From: an uncultured Mycoplasmatota bacterium
GTDB taxonomy: Bacteria > Bacillota_I > Bacilli_A > RF39 > UBA660
Length of the DNA stretch: 55,842 nucleotides
NCBI GenBank assembly: GCA_900552235.1
Contig: URYZ01000002.1
Coordinates: forward strand, 1 to 55,842
Reading direction: 5' to 3'
Shown piece after piece: positions 7,929 through 17,535 of this stretch. The position numbers and the translations under genes are program-made. Under the pieces are notes generated by a model. It saw only the letters and a list, made by a program, of their open reading frames with translations, was not told the origin of the DNA and ran no database searches. The stretch's first letter is position 1. Every line of letters begins with the position of its first letter.

Positions 7929-7973
7929 AAAAAGATATTTAATTAATAATTAATAAAATTTAAATATCTTTTT
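7929..7973 (-). terminator. Terminator after mutM
   Basis: 14-bp perfect AT-rich arms (7929-7942, 7960-7973) with a 17-base loop, followed by T on the minus strand, beyond the mutM stop at 7982. It separates mutM-polA from the NodB-like gene. Confidence 0.75.
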
Positions 7974-7981
7974 AAAATACT

Positions 7982-8797
7982 TTATTTTTGACAATTACTA
8001 CAATAATAAGTACTTCTTCCATTAATTCTATCTTTTTTTATAAGATTTTTACATATTAAACATTTTTCATTTTCTTTTTTATGAACTAATAAATTATTTT
8101 GATGACTACCTATTTTATTATCTACTGATGTATAACTTCTAATAGTAGTACCACCATCTTTTATAGCTTGTTCTAATACTTTTTTTGTATTTTCAATTAT
8201 TTTTTCTAACTCTTCATCATTTAAAGACTTGCCTTTTCGATGAGGATTTATTTTACTTAAGAAAAGAATTTCATCTGCATATATATTTCCTATTCCTGCG
8301 ATTAATTTTTGATCGAGTAACAATGTTTTTATAGGTAATGTTTTATTTTTTAAATTTTCTTTTAAATATGCGATAGTTAAATTTTTATCCCATGGTTCAT
8401 AACCAAGTTTCGATGTAAGAAATTTATTAAGTTCGTCTTTTTTTAATAAATACATCCTACCAAATTTTCTTGTATCTTTATATCTTAATTCTTCATCTTC
8501 AAAAATAAAACTTACATGTTCGTGCTTTTCAAAAGAAGAATTTAATGGTTTAAAAATATATTTACCTTCCATTCTTAAATGACTAAGTAAATAATAATCA
8601 TCTAAACAAAAAATTAACCATTTACCTTTTCTTTCTATATTATTTATTGTTTGATTTTTTATAAGGTTTTTTACTTCTTCAACATCTTGATTTTCAAAAA
8701 TATTAGAATACAATATTTTAATATTTAATATTTTTTTATTTTGTACTTTCTTTAAAAGTGCTTTTTTAACTGTTTCTACTTCAGGTAACTCTGGCAT
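7982..8797 (-). CDS. mutM: Formamidopyrimidine-DNA glycosylase (Fpg/MutM)
   Basis: 271 residues, full length. It removes 8-oxoguanine and ring-opened purines and cleaves the abasic site. It begins with the invariant MPELPEVE; Pro2 is the catalytic nucleophile and Glu3 assists. The helix-two-turn-helix ('DQKLIAGIGNIYADEILFLS') and a C-terminal four-Cys zinc finger (CLICKN ... YYCSNCQK) are present. It is the second gene of polA-mutM: 9 bases separate the polA stop from this start, and AAGGAGG lies within that gap. The coupling of Pol I and Fpg matches their joint role in base excision repair. Confidence 0.97.
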   Translation of the reverse strand: MPELPEVETVKKALLKKVQNKKILNIKILYSNIFENQDVEEVKNLIKNQTINNIERKGKWLIFCLDDYYLLSHLRMEGKYIFKPLNSSFEKHEHVSFIFEDEELRYKDTRKFGRMYLLKKDELNKFLTSKLGYEPWDKNLTIAYLKENLKNKTLPIKTLLLDQKLIAGIGNIYADEILFLSKINPHRKGKSLNDEELEKIIENTKKVLEQAIKDGGTTIRSYTSVDNKIGSHQNNLLVHKKENEKCLICKNLIKKDRINGRSTYYCSNCQK

Positions 8798-8806
8798 ATT
8801 TCCTCC

Positions 8807-11389
8807 TTAATTAGTATCATACCAACTTTTTCCATAATCTATTTCAACTTTTAATGGAACATCTAGTTTGTATGTATTTTCCATTGTTTCTTTTACTATT
8901 TTTTTTACTATTTCAAATTCTTCATCTAAACAATCAAATAATAATTCATCATGAACTTGAATAATCATTTTAGATTTTAAATTAAGTTTATTAAATTTAT
9001 CATATATTTCAATCATAGCTTTTTTTATAATATCTGCACTTGTCCCTTGAATTGGAGTATTAAGCGCCATTCTTTCACCACTTGATTTAATTATATAATT
9101 AGCATTTTTTAATTCTTCAATATATCTAGTTCTCCCAAATAATGTTTTTACATAACCATCATTATAAGCATCACTAATAAGTTTATTCATATAAGTTTTA
9201 ATCCCTGGATATGTTTCTAAATATTTATCAATGAATTTCTTTGCTTCATGAACATTGATACCTAAATCCTCACTTAAGCCAAAACTACTTATTCCATAAA
9301 GTATTCCAAAATTAACAGCTTTAGCATTTCTTCTCATTGTTTTTGTAACATCTTTTTCATCAACATGAAATATATCCATCGCAGTTTTAGTATGTATATC
9401 TATTCCACTTTTAAAGGCATCAATTAAGTTCTGTGCTTGTGACATATGAGCAAAAACACGAAGTTCTATTTGGGAATAATCACTTGATAAAATAACTGAA
9501 TCATCACTTGCAATAAATGCTTTTCTAATCATTCTTCCTAACTCTTCCCTTACTGGTATGTTTTGTAAATTAGGTTCCATACTTGAAAGTCTACCTGTTC
9601 TTGTTAATGTTTGATTAAATATTGTATGTATTTTATTATCTTCATGTATAAAAGTAGATAAGCCAATTATATAATTGCTATACAATTTTGATAAAGTACG
9701 ATATTCAAGAATAAGAGGAATAACTGAATATGAAAGTAATTTGTTTAAAACATCCCCACTTGTTGAGTAATTACCATCTTTTACTTTCTTAGGATACGGA
9801 ATGTGCATCTTTTCAAATAATACTTTACCCAATTGTTTAGGAGATAAAATATTAAATTCCATTCCTGCTAGATCATAAATAGATTTTTGTATTTCATCAA
9901 GCTTATTTTTTATCTTTTTTCCCATATCATTTAAAATATTTTTTGAAACATATATTCCCACATATTCCATATCAGAAAGAACATATGTTACAGGAAGTTC
10001 TAATTTTGTATATAAATCTAACTCATTTTTATTTTCTAATTCTTCATAGTATTTATTTTTATTTTCATAAATATATTTTGCTTTTAATAAAGCATGCCTA
10101 GCAATTTTTTCTAAATTTAAATCTTTTTCTTTAAATAGTTGTTCTTCAAATTCAATATTAATATTATCAATATTCATAAGATATGATAAATCATCTTTAA
10201 TATTATAATTAAGTAAATATGTTTGAAGCATTAAATCGTTAAATTTATCATCAAATTTTATATTAAAATATTTAAATAATACAAGTGACTTTTTTAAATC
10301 ATATGTATATTTATTAATATTACTATTAAATATAGATGTGTTTTCTAAAGCTTCTTTTAAAACAAATAAACTATTATTTTCATCATATATAGCGATACCT
10401 TCAAGAACTTTATCATGATAGTTTCCTTTAACCAAAGTATAAAATGAAAAATCTTTTAAAATGATTTTTTCTAATTCTTCTTTATTTTTTATTATTTTTA
10501 TATTTTCTACTTTTACCTTTAAAACATTTTGTTTTTCTTCTCTTTTTAAAAATGAATAAAACTCTAAATCTTCAAGTATTTTATTATAATCAGGACTTAA
10601 ACCATTATATTTTATATTTTCTAAATTAACATCAATTGGTACGTCTTTATATATTGTTGCTAATTCTTTACTAAAGAAAGCATTTTCTTTATCGTTTACT
10701 AACTTTTCTTTTAAAGCTCCCTTTATCTCAGGTAAATGTTCGTACACCCCCTCAAGTGACTTATATTTTTTTAGAAGAGTTAATGCAGTTTTTTCTCCAA
10801 CACCTTTTACTCCAGGAATATTATCTGAAGCATCTCCCATCAACGCTTTTAAATCAATCATTTTTATTGGTTCAATACCATATATATTTTTAAATTCATC
10901 CTCATCCATCATAATATAATCACTTGCTTTTAAAAGCTTTACTGTAACATCATCTGATATAAGCTGTAATAAATCTTTATCACTTGATACAATTGTAGCA
11001 ATAAAATCATCATTTTGATCTATTTCTTTAGCAAATGTACCAATTATATCATCAGCTTCATAATTATCTATTTCAAAATATTTTATTCCAAGGGCTACAC
11101 ATAACCTTTTCGCTGCAGGAAATTGAAGTTTTAAATCTTCTGGTATTGCATCTCTTCCTGCTTTATAATCTTTATATTTTTCATGTCTAAAAGTTTTTCC
11201 TTTATCAAATGCCACCATTATATAACTAGGATTTTCTTCTTTTATAATTTTATTAATCATATTAATAAAACCATATAAAGCATTAGTAGGAAAACCTTTA
11301 GAATTTCTTAATATTGTTCCTTTATAGGCAGTAGCAAAATAACTACGAAATAAAATATTATTTCCATCAATTAATATAACTTTTTTCAT
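8807..11389 (-). CDS. polA: DNA polymerase I, proofreading domain apparently inactive
   Basis: 860 residues. An N-terminal 5'-3' flap exonuclease (residues ~1-285; 'VSSDKDLLQLISD', 'GDASDNIPGVKGVGEKTA') is followed by a degenerate 3'-5' exonuclease domain (~300-460) and the polymerase domain, with motif A ('SSDYSQIELRVFAHMS'), motif B ('RRNAKAVNFGILYG') and motif C ('QVHDELLF'). The expected 'DTET'-type acidic motif of the proofreading domain is replaced by 'FSFYTLVKG', as in Bacillus Pol I enzymes that lack proofreading. It serves Okazaki-fragment maturation and repair. GGGGAGG precedes the ATG, and mutM follows. Confidence 0.97.
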   Translation of the reverse strand: MKKVILIDGNNILFRSYFATAYKGTILRNSKGFPTNALYGFINMINKIIKEENPSYIMVAFDKGKTFRHEKYKDYKAGRDAIPEDLKLQFPAAKRLCVALGIKYFEIDNYEADDIIGTFAKEIDQNDDFIATIVSSDKDLLQLISDDVTVKLLKASDYIMMDEDEFKNIYGIEPIKMIDLKALMGDASDNIPGVKGVGEKTALTLLKKYKSLEGVYEHLPEIKGALKEKLVNDKENAFFSKELATIYKDVPIDVNLENIKYNGLSPDYNKILEDLEFYSFLKREEKQNVLKVKVENIKIIKNKEELEKIILKDFSFYTLVKGNYHDKVLEGIAIYDENNSLFVLKEALENTSIFNSNINKYTYDLKKSLVLFKYFNIKFDDKFNDLMLQTYLLNYNIKDDLSYLMNIDNINIEFEEQLFKEKDLNLEKIARHALLKAKYIYENKNKYYEELENKNELDLYTKLELPVTYVLSDMEYVGIYVSKNILNDMGKKIKNKLDEIQKSIYDLAGMEFNILSPKQLGKVLFEKMHIPYPKKVKDGNYSTSGDVLNKLLSYSVIPLILEYRTLSKLYSNYIIGLSTFIHEDNKIHTIFNQTLTRTGRLSSMEPNLQNIPVREELGRMIRKAFIASDDSVILSSDYSQIELRVFAHMSQAQNLIDAFKSGIDIHTKTAMDIFHVDEKDVTKTMRRNAKAVNFGILYGISSFGLSEDLGINVHEAKKFIDKYLETYPGIKTYMNKLISDAYNDGYVKTLFGRTRYIEELKNANYIIKSSGERMALNTPIQGTSADIIKKAMIEIYDKFNKLNLKSKMIIQVHDELLFDCLDEEFEIVKKIVKETMENTYKLDVPLKVEIDYGKSWYDTN

Positions 11390-11461
11390 AAATACCTCCC
11401 CAAATATATCTAAATTTATTATATCATGAAATAATAATTATTTTTAAAAAAATATAAAAAA

Positions 11462-11483
11462 AACTTATGATAAATCATAAGTT
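11462..11483 (-). terminator. Terminator of surface paralogue 1
   Basis: Perfect 9-bp stem, 4-base loop, then a run of T on the minus strand, overlapping the stop codon at 11482. polA lies downstream with its own -10-like TATAAT. Confidence 0.9.
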
Positions 11484-12528
11484 ACAATCCAAGTGTATAT
11501 GGATTAGCACTTGTTCCATCTCCTCCGGTTATTTTAATATTTGATTTTAAATATAGGACTGGCCTCACATGAAAATTATGTGTAAAAAACATACCACCTG
11601 AATTATCTATATAACCATTTTGATTTGTATAATAGAAATTAACTCCAAGACCTCTATCAGGATTTTGATCTAATAACCACTCAGCATTTTTAATATTATA
11701 TAACCAATTCGTATCGTTACATGCTCTTATATCATAATTTGATGAATTTTCGTCATATAATTTTTTCGTTTCACAATTACTACTTGCATAGCCATAATCA
11801 CTTGCATACATTACCCCTATTTTTCCTATAAAACTATTTGGATTACTTCCATAGTAAAATTCATTACTTTTTGTATTTTTTGTTTTTCTTTCATAACTAT
11901 ACATATCTACTGGTGTTTGAATTAAACCATTTTGATATTTATATCCATCATATCCACCTAAATAATATTTTGTATTTCCTATCATATTTTGTGTTTCACT
12001 TGTTAACGAACTCAAATACGTTCCATTTAAATTATTATTCATATTCGTTTCTGGCCAAGCTATTTCAACAGAGTTATTACTATCAGCAACATATGTTCCT
12101 ATACTCTCATTTCTTACTAACTTTATTCTATTTTCTATCTTACCTTTTCCATCATCGGTTGGGAATACTCCTATTATTCTCCATACTTCATTATTAAATG
12201 TTACATAGTTTTTTGGATTTGCTCCCCTATATCTATATTCTGTTACACTTTCATTAGTTCCTATTTGAAGTGTTGTATCAGCTTCATGTGTTATGGTGTA
12301 AAGTCCACTGTTATTTTGATTATTAGTTAATTTTATAAGGGTATCTGCCCCACTTTTTTTTAATTCTCCTACAGTAGCTTCAATTACATTATTACTTGTT
12401 TTTGTAAAACTAAATAATGCATAACTTGAGTATCCTATACATACTAATATAATTAAAACTATTGTAAATAAAAAATAACTATTTATTATTTTAATATCTG
12501 TATTTAAAAAACTTATTATTTTTTTCAC
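11482..12528 (-). CDS. Surface protein, paralogue 1 (lectin/FGE-like core, TM anchor)
   Basis: 348 residues. One membrane segment (~18-42) anchors an outward-facing region. A shared core follows: 'NSGLYTITHEADTTLQIG', 'YRYRGANPKNYVTFNNEVW', 'RIIGVFPTDDG'. Then come 'YYLGGY', 'MYASDYGYASSNCETKKLY', 'NDTNWLY', 'EWLLDQ' and the end 'VRPVLYLKSNIKITGGDG'. The Trp/Gly/Tyr-rich layout resembles C-type-lectin/formylglycine-generating-enzyme-like folds, an inference. Two relatives occur at 29087-30535 and 37615-39063, with different N-termini and different residues between 'EWLL' and 'VRP'. The start is GTG (12528), with AAGGTTGTG upstream. The promoter is at 12572-12599. Function unknown; ligand binding is plausible. 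Confidence 0.8.
   Translation of the reverse strand: MKKIISFLNTDIKIINSYFLFTIVLIILVCIGYSSYALFSFTKTSNNVIEATVGELKKSGADTLIKLTNNQNNSGLYTITHEADTTLQIGTNESVTEYRYRGANPKNYVTFNNEVWRIIGVFPTDDGKGKIENRIKLVRNESIGTYVADSNNSVEIAWPETNMNNNLNGTYLSSLTSETQNMIGNTKYYLGGYDGYKYQNGLIQTPVDMYSYERKTKNTKSNEFYYGSNPNSFIGKIGVMYASDYGYASSNCETKKLYDENSSNYDIRACNDTNWLYNIKNAEWLLDQNPDRGLGVNFYYTNQNGYIDNSGGMFFTHNFHVRPVLYLKSNIKITGGDGTSANPYTLGL
12121..12330. repeat. Dispersed ~210-bp coding repeat, copy 1
   Basis: DNA encoding the core from 'SGLYTITH' to 'ENRIKL' is nearly the same in this gene, in 30125-30335 and in 38243-38450, with long identical blocks on visual comparison. Such similarity invites gene conversion between the copies. 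Confidence 0.75.
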
Positions 12529-12571
12529 TATATCACAACCTTATTTTATTAACTATTAACTTTATAAGGTT

Positions 12572-12599
12572 ATTATATAATACATCCCCCCCATGTCAA
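12572..12599 (-). promoter_or_regulatory. Promoter of surface paralogue 1, with a G7 spacer tract
   Basis: On the minus strand: -35 TTGACA (12594-12599), 16-base spacer containing seven G in a row (12586-12592), -10 TATAAT (12572-12577). A related promoter is at 89-117. A length change in the G tract would alter spacer length and promoter strength. Confidence 0.75.
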
Positions 12600-12667
12600 T
12601 AATTTTCTTTACACTTTTCAACAATTCAAATTTATAGTAAAATAAATATTGAAAGGAATTGATTAAT

Positions 12668-13888
12668 ATGGAAAAACCACTTGCACTTAAACTAGCTCCA
12701 AAATCTTTAAAAGATGTTATCGGACAAGAACATTTAATTGGTAAAGATAAAATTATTTCAAATATGGTTAAAAACAAAAAAATATTCTCAATGATATTAT
12801 ATGGAGAACCTGGTATTGGTAAAACAAGTATAGCAAACGCCATTGTAAATGATTTAGGTTTTAAATATCGTTTTTTAAATGCTGTTAACAGTAATAAGAA
12901 AGATTTTGAAATAGTTGTAGAAGAAGCTAAAATGTATGATGGAATAATTTTAATCATGGATGAAATACATAGACTTAATAAAGATAAACAAGATTTACTT
13001 CTTCCATGTCTTGAAAGTGGTTTAATTACTTTAATTGGTATGACAACAGCAAATCCATATCATAAAATTAATCCCGCGATTAGAAGCAGATGTCAAATAT
13101 TTAAACTTAATCCTCTTAATGAAGAAGATATTTTAAAAGGTCTTAAAAAAGCTTGTAAATATGAAGATATAAAAGATATAAAAATAGATAATAATACTTT
13201 AAAATATATTTCTAGTTTAGCTAAAAATGATTTAAGATATGCTTATAATTTACTTGAAGTTTCATACTTTTTTAATAAAGATCATATTGTAACTATAGAT
13301 ACGATTAAAAGTATAAATTCAAAAGAAGTATTTGTAAGTGGTGCTGATACTTCTAATCATTATGATAATTTAAGTGCCTTACAAAAATCAATTCGTGGAA
13401 GTGATGTTAATGCTTCTTTACACTATCTTGCAAGACTTATAATATCTGAAGATATTGATAGTATTTTTAGAAGACTTTCTGTTATTTGTTATGAAGATAT
13501 TGGTCTTGCAAACCCTAGCTTAGGTCCTAAACTTGAAGCATGTATTAGTTTAAGTGAAAGAGTTGGACTTCCTGAATGTCAAATAATTCTTTCTAATATT
13601 GTTATTGAAATGAGTTTATCTCCAAAATCAAATACAGCATATCTTGCTATTGATAAAGCTATAAACGATTTAAAAACAAAAGATGTTGGAGAAATGCCAG
13701 ATTATTTAAAAAGCCCTTACATTGGATATTTATATCCACATAATTATAAATCATCACTTGTAAAACAAGAATACTTACCTAGTAATTTAGTAGGAGTTAA
13801 ATATTATATTCCAAAAACATCTTCTAAATATGAAACTTCTTTAAAAGAAGTTTATGAAAAAATAGAAAAATATAAGGAGAATAATTAA
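12668..13888 (+). CDS. rarA: Replication-associated recombination protein A (RarA/MgsA)
   Basis: 406 residues, AAA+ ATPase of the clamp-loader-like RarA family, acting at stalled replication forks. Walker A is 'GEPGIGKTS' (residues ~45-53), Walker B 'LIMDEIHR', and the sensor region 'MTTANPYHKINPAIRSR'. The C-terminal tetramerisation part contains 'CYEDIGLANP' and 'GYLYPHNY', diagnostic of RarA. The ATG at 12668 is preferred over a TTG at 12659; AAAGGAATT lies 10 bases upstream. It is divergent from the surface gene and overlaps the next gene by one base. Confidence 0.96.
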   Translation: MEKPLALKLAPKSLKDVIGQEHLIGKDKIISNMVKNKKIFSMILYGEPGIGKTSIANAIVNDLGFKYRFLNAVNSNKKDFEIVVEEAKMYDGIILIMDEIHRLNKDKQDLLLPCLESGLITLIGMTTANPYHKINPAIRSRCQIFKLNPLNEEDILKGLKKACKYEDIKDIKIDNNTLKYISSLAKNDLRYAYNLLEVSYFFNKDHIVTIDTIKSINSKEVFVSGADTSNHYDNLSALQKSIRGSDVNASLHYLARLIISEDIDSIFRRLSVICYEDIGLANPSLGPKLEACISLSERVGLPECQIILSNIVIEMSLSPKSNTAYLAIDKAINDLKTKDVGEMPDYLKSPYIGYLYPHNYKSSLVKQEYLPSNLVGVKYYIPKTSSKYETSLKEVYEKIEKYKENN

Positions 13889-15771
13889 TGAAAAAAGATT
13901 CATTTATTTATAATTTTTTAATTATTTTATTAATGCAAATATTCTTTAATATCTTTATCTTTCATGAATGTAGTTTAATATTTATATTATTTTGTTTAAC
14001 ATCAAGTATTATTTCTTCATGCATTATTACTATTTTATCAAGACTTACAAATAATATAACAATTAATAAAATACTTAATATAATTCTACTTCTACCTTTT
14101 ATTATAATTATAATAGGTCAAGAAGTTCATTATGAATTTTATAGTTCTTTCTTTTCATTTCTTTCAATGTTAAGTGGTGCTAAACAAGTAATGGGATTTT
14201 TTAATACAATATTTGCTTGTATTATAAATAATGCTTTTTATATAATTGTTTTATTACTTCCTTTTATTTTATTTATTATCTTTAATAAAAAAATTAATTT
14301 TGAAAAATTAAAATTAAAAACTATTTTATATTATATAGGTTCAATTATAATAAGTTTTACCTTAGCTTTATTTATAATAAATAGTGATAAAAATAGTAAA
14401 GATATTTATTCAAAATATAATTTATATAATAATGTTTATTATCCAACTTACTCTGCTAAAACATTTGGAATAATTAAAACATTTAGTTTAGATATATATA
14501 GATATTTTATAAATTTTGAAGATAAAATAATAACTAATGATGTTTTTAATGAAATAAATAATGATAACAATTATAATGTTACTAATATTAATTTTGATGA
14601 TTTAATTAATAATGAAAAAGATTATGATATTATAAAAATGCATGAATATTTTAAAAACAAAGAACCTTCTTTAAAAAATAAATATACGGGTATTTTTAAA
14701 GATAAAAATCTTATCTTTATAACAGGAGAATCTGTTAATATTAATGCAATAAAAAAAGATATTACCCCTACTTTATACATGCTTACACATAATGGTTTTG
14801 TTTTTAATAACTTTTATACTCCTATTTATTATGCTAGTACTAGTGATGGCGAATATACAAATCTTACAGGACTTCTTCCTACTGAAGGAACATGGAGTAT
14901 GATAAAATCAAGTAATAATAATATGAAATATTCTCTTCCTGCAATGTTTAAAACAAATGATTATAAAACATATGCTTATCATAATAATACTTATAATTTT
15001 TATAATAGAGATATTACTTATCCTAATTTAGGATTTGAAAAATATACAGCATGTGGAAATGGTCTTGAAAAGAAAATAAACTGTAATATTTGGCCTGAAA
15101 GTGATTTAGAAATGCTTAATGAAACTTATAATGATTATAAAAATGATGATAAGTTTTTAGCATATTATATGACTGTTAGTACCCATTTAAACTATAAAAC
15201 AACAAATAATGATATTGTTAAGAAAAATATAAATTTAGTAAAAGATTTAGATTATAGTTCTAATGTTTTAGGTTTTATATCAACTCATATTGAACTTGAT
15301 AAAGCTTTAGAAAATTTAATAAAAAACTTAAAAAAAGATAATTTGCTTGATGATACCGTTATTGTTTTACTAGCAGATCATTTTCCATATGGTTTAAGTA
15401 AAAATGAATTAGAAGAATTAAATAAAGATATAAAATATGATGATAGTCTTATTCATAAAAACTTTTTAGTTATTTATAATTCTACTTTAAAAAAACCAAT
15501 TATTATAGATAATTATTCATCAAATATAGATGTCTTACCTACATTATATAATTTATTTGGCTTTAATTATGATTCAAGATTATTAACGGGATGTGATATT
15601 TTATCAAATAATGATGGTATTGTTATTTTTAATGACAGAAGTTTTATTACTAAAAATATTAAATATAATGCATTAAATAATAAATTTAATGATAAAAAAA
15701 ATCTTGTATATGAAAAGTATTTATATTCAAGGCTTATATTAGAAAAGGATTACTATAAATATATCAAGTAA
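13888..15771 (+). CDS. LtaS-like membrane sulfatase-fold phosphoglycerol transferase
   Basis: 627 residues. Five or so N-terminal membrane segments (residues ~1-165) precede an extracellular alkaline-phosphatase-superfamily domain of the lipoteichoic-acid-synthase type. Predicted active-site residues are Glu281 in 'ITGES', the nucleophile Thr318 in 'STSDGEY', His433 in 'STHLNY', and Asp497/His498 in 'ADHFPY'. These match the Mn-binding and Thr sites known for LtaS. The likely reaction is transfer of phosphoglycerol from phosphatidylglycerol to a wall or lipid-linked polymer. ATG overlaps the rarA stop by one base, so the two are coupled. It could also act on another glycan (OpgB-type), so I leave the symbol empty. 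Confidence 0.88.
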   Translation: MKKDSFIYNFLIILLMQIFFNIFIFHECSLIFILFCLTSSIISSCIITILSRLTNNITINKILNIILLLPFIIIIIGQEVHYEFYSSFFSFLSMLSGAKQVMGFFNTIFACIINNAFYIIVLLLPFILFIIFNKKINFEKLKLKTILYYIGSIIISFTLALFIINSDKNSKDIYSKYNLYNNVYYPTYSAKTFGIIKTFSLDIYRYFINFEDKIITNDVFNEINNDNNYNVTNINFDDLINNEKDYDIIKMHEYFKNKEPSLKNKYTGIFKDKNLIFITGESVNINAIKKDITPTLYMLTHNGFVFNNFYTPIYYASTSDGEYTNLTGLLPTEGTWSMIKSSNNNMKYSLPAMFKTNDYKTYAYHNNTYNFYNRDITYPNLGFEKYTACGNGLEKKINCNIWPESDLEMLNETYNDYKNDDKFLAYYMTVSTHLNYKTTNNDIVKKNINLVKDLDYSSNVLGFISTHIELDKALENLIKNLKKDNLLDDTVIVLLADHFPYGLSKNELEELNKDIKYDDSLIHKNFLVIYNSTLKKPIIIDNYSSNIDVLPTLYNLFGFNYDSRLLTGCDILSNNDGIVIFNDRSFITKNIKYNALNNKFNDKKNLVYEKYLYSRLILEKDYYKYIK

Positions 15772-15776
15772 TCCTT
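15745..15776. terminator. Bidirectional terminator between convergent genes
   Basis: Perfect 10-bp arms (15745-15754, 15767-15776), T-rich on both flanks, at the meeting point of the LtaS-like gene and tcdA. Confidence 0.85.
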
Positions 15777-16449
15777 ATTTTATTATATCTTTAATTACAT
15801 AACTAGTTATTAAAAGTCCTGCACTACTTGGAACAAAAGAAGTTGAACCAATTGTTTTAGAATTTACTTTTATAGGCATTTCTTTAGAACAACAACAAAG
15901 AATTTTACCTTTTATCTTTTCTTTGTTTACCCAGGTTCTAAGACTTTTAGCTAAAGGATCATAACTAGTTTTTCTTATATCTATTATTTCTAATTTAGAA
16001 GGATCTAATTTATTACCTGTACCACAACAAGTAATAAACTTTATCTTTCTTTTTAAACATTCTTTTATAATTAATTTTTTAGTATTAGTAGAATCTTCAG
16101 CATCAATTAAATAATCTATATTTTCTTTAAATAATTCTAAATAATTATCCTCATTTATAAACTTTGATATTTTCTTTATTTTAACATTTTTATTAATCAT
16201 TAATATTCTTTTTTCGATTTCATCTGTTTTTAATTTTCCGATATTATCTAAATTAGTCATAAGTTGTCTATTTAAATTAGAAATATCTATTTTATCAAAA
16301 TCTACAATTGTAATATTTTCAATACCACTTCTAATTAAACTTTCTACAACATAACTTCCTACTCCCCCTAAACCTATTACTAAAATATGTTTAGTTTTTA
16401 TTTTATTTAAATTTTCTTTACCTATTAAAAGTTCTAATCTTTCAAACAT
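15775..16449 (-). CDS. tcdA: tRNA threonylcarbamoyladenosine dehydratase (TcdA/CsdL)
   Basis: 224 residues, ThiF/E1-like. It catalyses ATP-dependent cyclisation of t6A37 to ct6A in tRNAs reading ANN codons. The nucleotide site is 'VIGLGGVGSYVVESLIRSG'; adenylation residues lie in 'DFDKIDISNLNRQ' and 'DAEDSTNTK'. The region 'RKTSYDPLAKSLRTW' and ending 'STSFVPSSAGLLITSYVI' are characteristic of TcdA rather than ThiF or MoeB. It lacks the long C-terminal part of the E. coli enzyme, as is usual in Firmicutes. It is downstream of hemW by 12 bases. Confidence 0.93.
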   Translation of the reverse strand: MFERLELLIGKENLNKIKTKHILVIGLGGVGSYVVESLIRSGIENITIVDFDKIDISNLNRQLMTNLDNIGKLKTDEIEKRILMINKNVKIKKISKFINEDNYLELFKENIDYLIDAEDSTNTKKLIIKECLKRKIKFITCCGTGNKLDPSKLEIIDIRKTSYDPLAKSLRTWVNKEKIKGKILCCCSKEMPIKVNSKTIGSTSFVPSSAGLLITSYVIKDIIK

Positions 16450-16461
16450 ATAAACCTCTTT

Positions 16462-17535
16462 CTAATCTAAAATAAAATCACATAAAATATAGTTTTCAAC
16501 AAATAAATATTTTTTAGGAATATAAAAATAATACTTATTTTCATTTAATTTACTTACATCAAATACATCTTTTATATTTATATTATATTTTTTATAAAAA
16601 TTTTTTTTAGATATTCCTTTTATCTTTCTTAAATTTAAAATCATTTCATATTCCATATTTCTTTTATTATCTATTTTTTCTTTTATATATCTATAATTAC
16701 CATTTATATATGAATTAAGACTTCTTGTATTAGTATATCTAATATTATCTACAAAACCACTTGATCCTAGACCAAAGCCATAATAATTATCATTATTCCA
16801 ATAACATAAATTATGTTTAGACATATAACCTTTTTTACTAAAATTACTTATTTCATAATGAATATAATTATTCTTTTTTAATGTTTTTCTAATGTAATCA
16901 TACATTTTCCTATTTAAATCATCATCTATTTCTTTATATTTTTTTGTTTTAAGAATTGTATTATCTTCAAGTATTAATGAATATAATGATATATGATTTA
17001 CATCTAAATTTATAAAGCTATCTACTTCTTCTTGTAATTCTTTTAATGTTTCATTATTAATACCATATATTAAATCTATATTTATATTATTAAAATATTT
17101 TTTTACTAAATTTATTTTATCTGTAATTTCTTTTTTATTTAAATATTTTCTATTCATAAACTCTATATATTTTTTATTAAATGATTGAAGTCCTATACTT
17201 ATACGATTAACTTTATTTTCTTTTAAAAATATTAATAATTTTTCATTAATGTCTTCAATATTACATTCAAAAGTAAATTCATAAGTTTTATTAAGTTTAA
17301 ATATACTTATTATTTTAAATAACTTTTTTAAAGATATTTCATCTAAACAAGATGGTGTCCCTCCCCCAATGTAAAGAGTATTTAATAAATCATTTTTATA
17401 ATATAAATTTATTTCTTTTTCTAAAGACAATAAATATTTATCTATAAAATCTTTATTATAATACATTTTACAAAAATCACAGTAACTACAAATATTTTTA
17501 CAAAAAGGTATATGTATATAACAACTTTTTATCAT
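16462..17535 (-). CDS. hemW: Radical SAM heme chaperone HemW-like protein
   Basis: 357 residues. The 4Fe-4S radical-SAM motif is 'CKNICSYCDF' near the N-terminus, with the HemW/HemN extra Cys two residues after the third ligand replaced (CDFC). 'LYIGGGTPSCL' and 'NRISIGLQSFNKKYI' are family signatures. The C-terminal HemN-type domain is present but AT-biased and lysine-rich. HemW hands heme to respiratory enzymes; it is usually annotated as coproporphyrinogen dehydrogenase-like. It starts one base inside the stop of the SpoIIID-like gene. The order lepA-(regulator)-hemW recalls the lepA-hemW neighbourhood of Bacillus, with the regulator inserted. Confidence 0.93.
   Translation of the reverse strand: MIKSCYIHIPFCKNICSYCDFCKMYYNKDFIDKYLLSLEKEINLYYKNDLLNTLYIGGGTPSCLDEISLKKLFKIISIFKLNKTYEFTFECNIEDINEKLLIFLKENKVNRISIGLQSFNKKYIEFMNRKYLNKKEITDKINLVKKYFNNINIDLIYGINNETLKELQEEVDSFINLDVNHISLYSLILEDNTILKTKKYKEIDDDLNRKMYDYIRKTLKKNNYIHYEISNFSKKGYMSKHNLCYWNNDNYYGFGLGSSGFVDNIRYTNTRSLNSYINGNYRYIKEKIDNKRNMEYEMILNLRKIKGISKKNFYKKYNINIKDVFDVSKLNENKYYFYIPKKYLFVENYILCDFILD

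Noticed and set aside
12562..12957. Minus-strand frame inside rarA
   Set aside because: It is fully antisense to a well-supported conserved gene.
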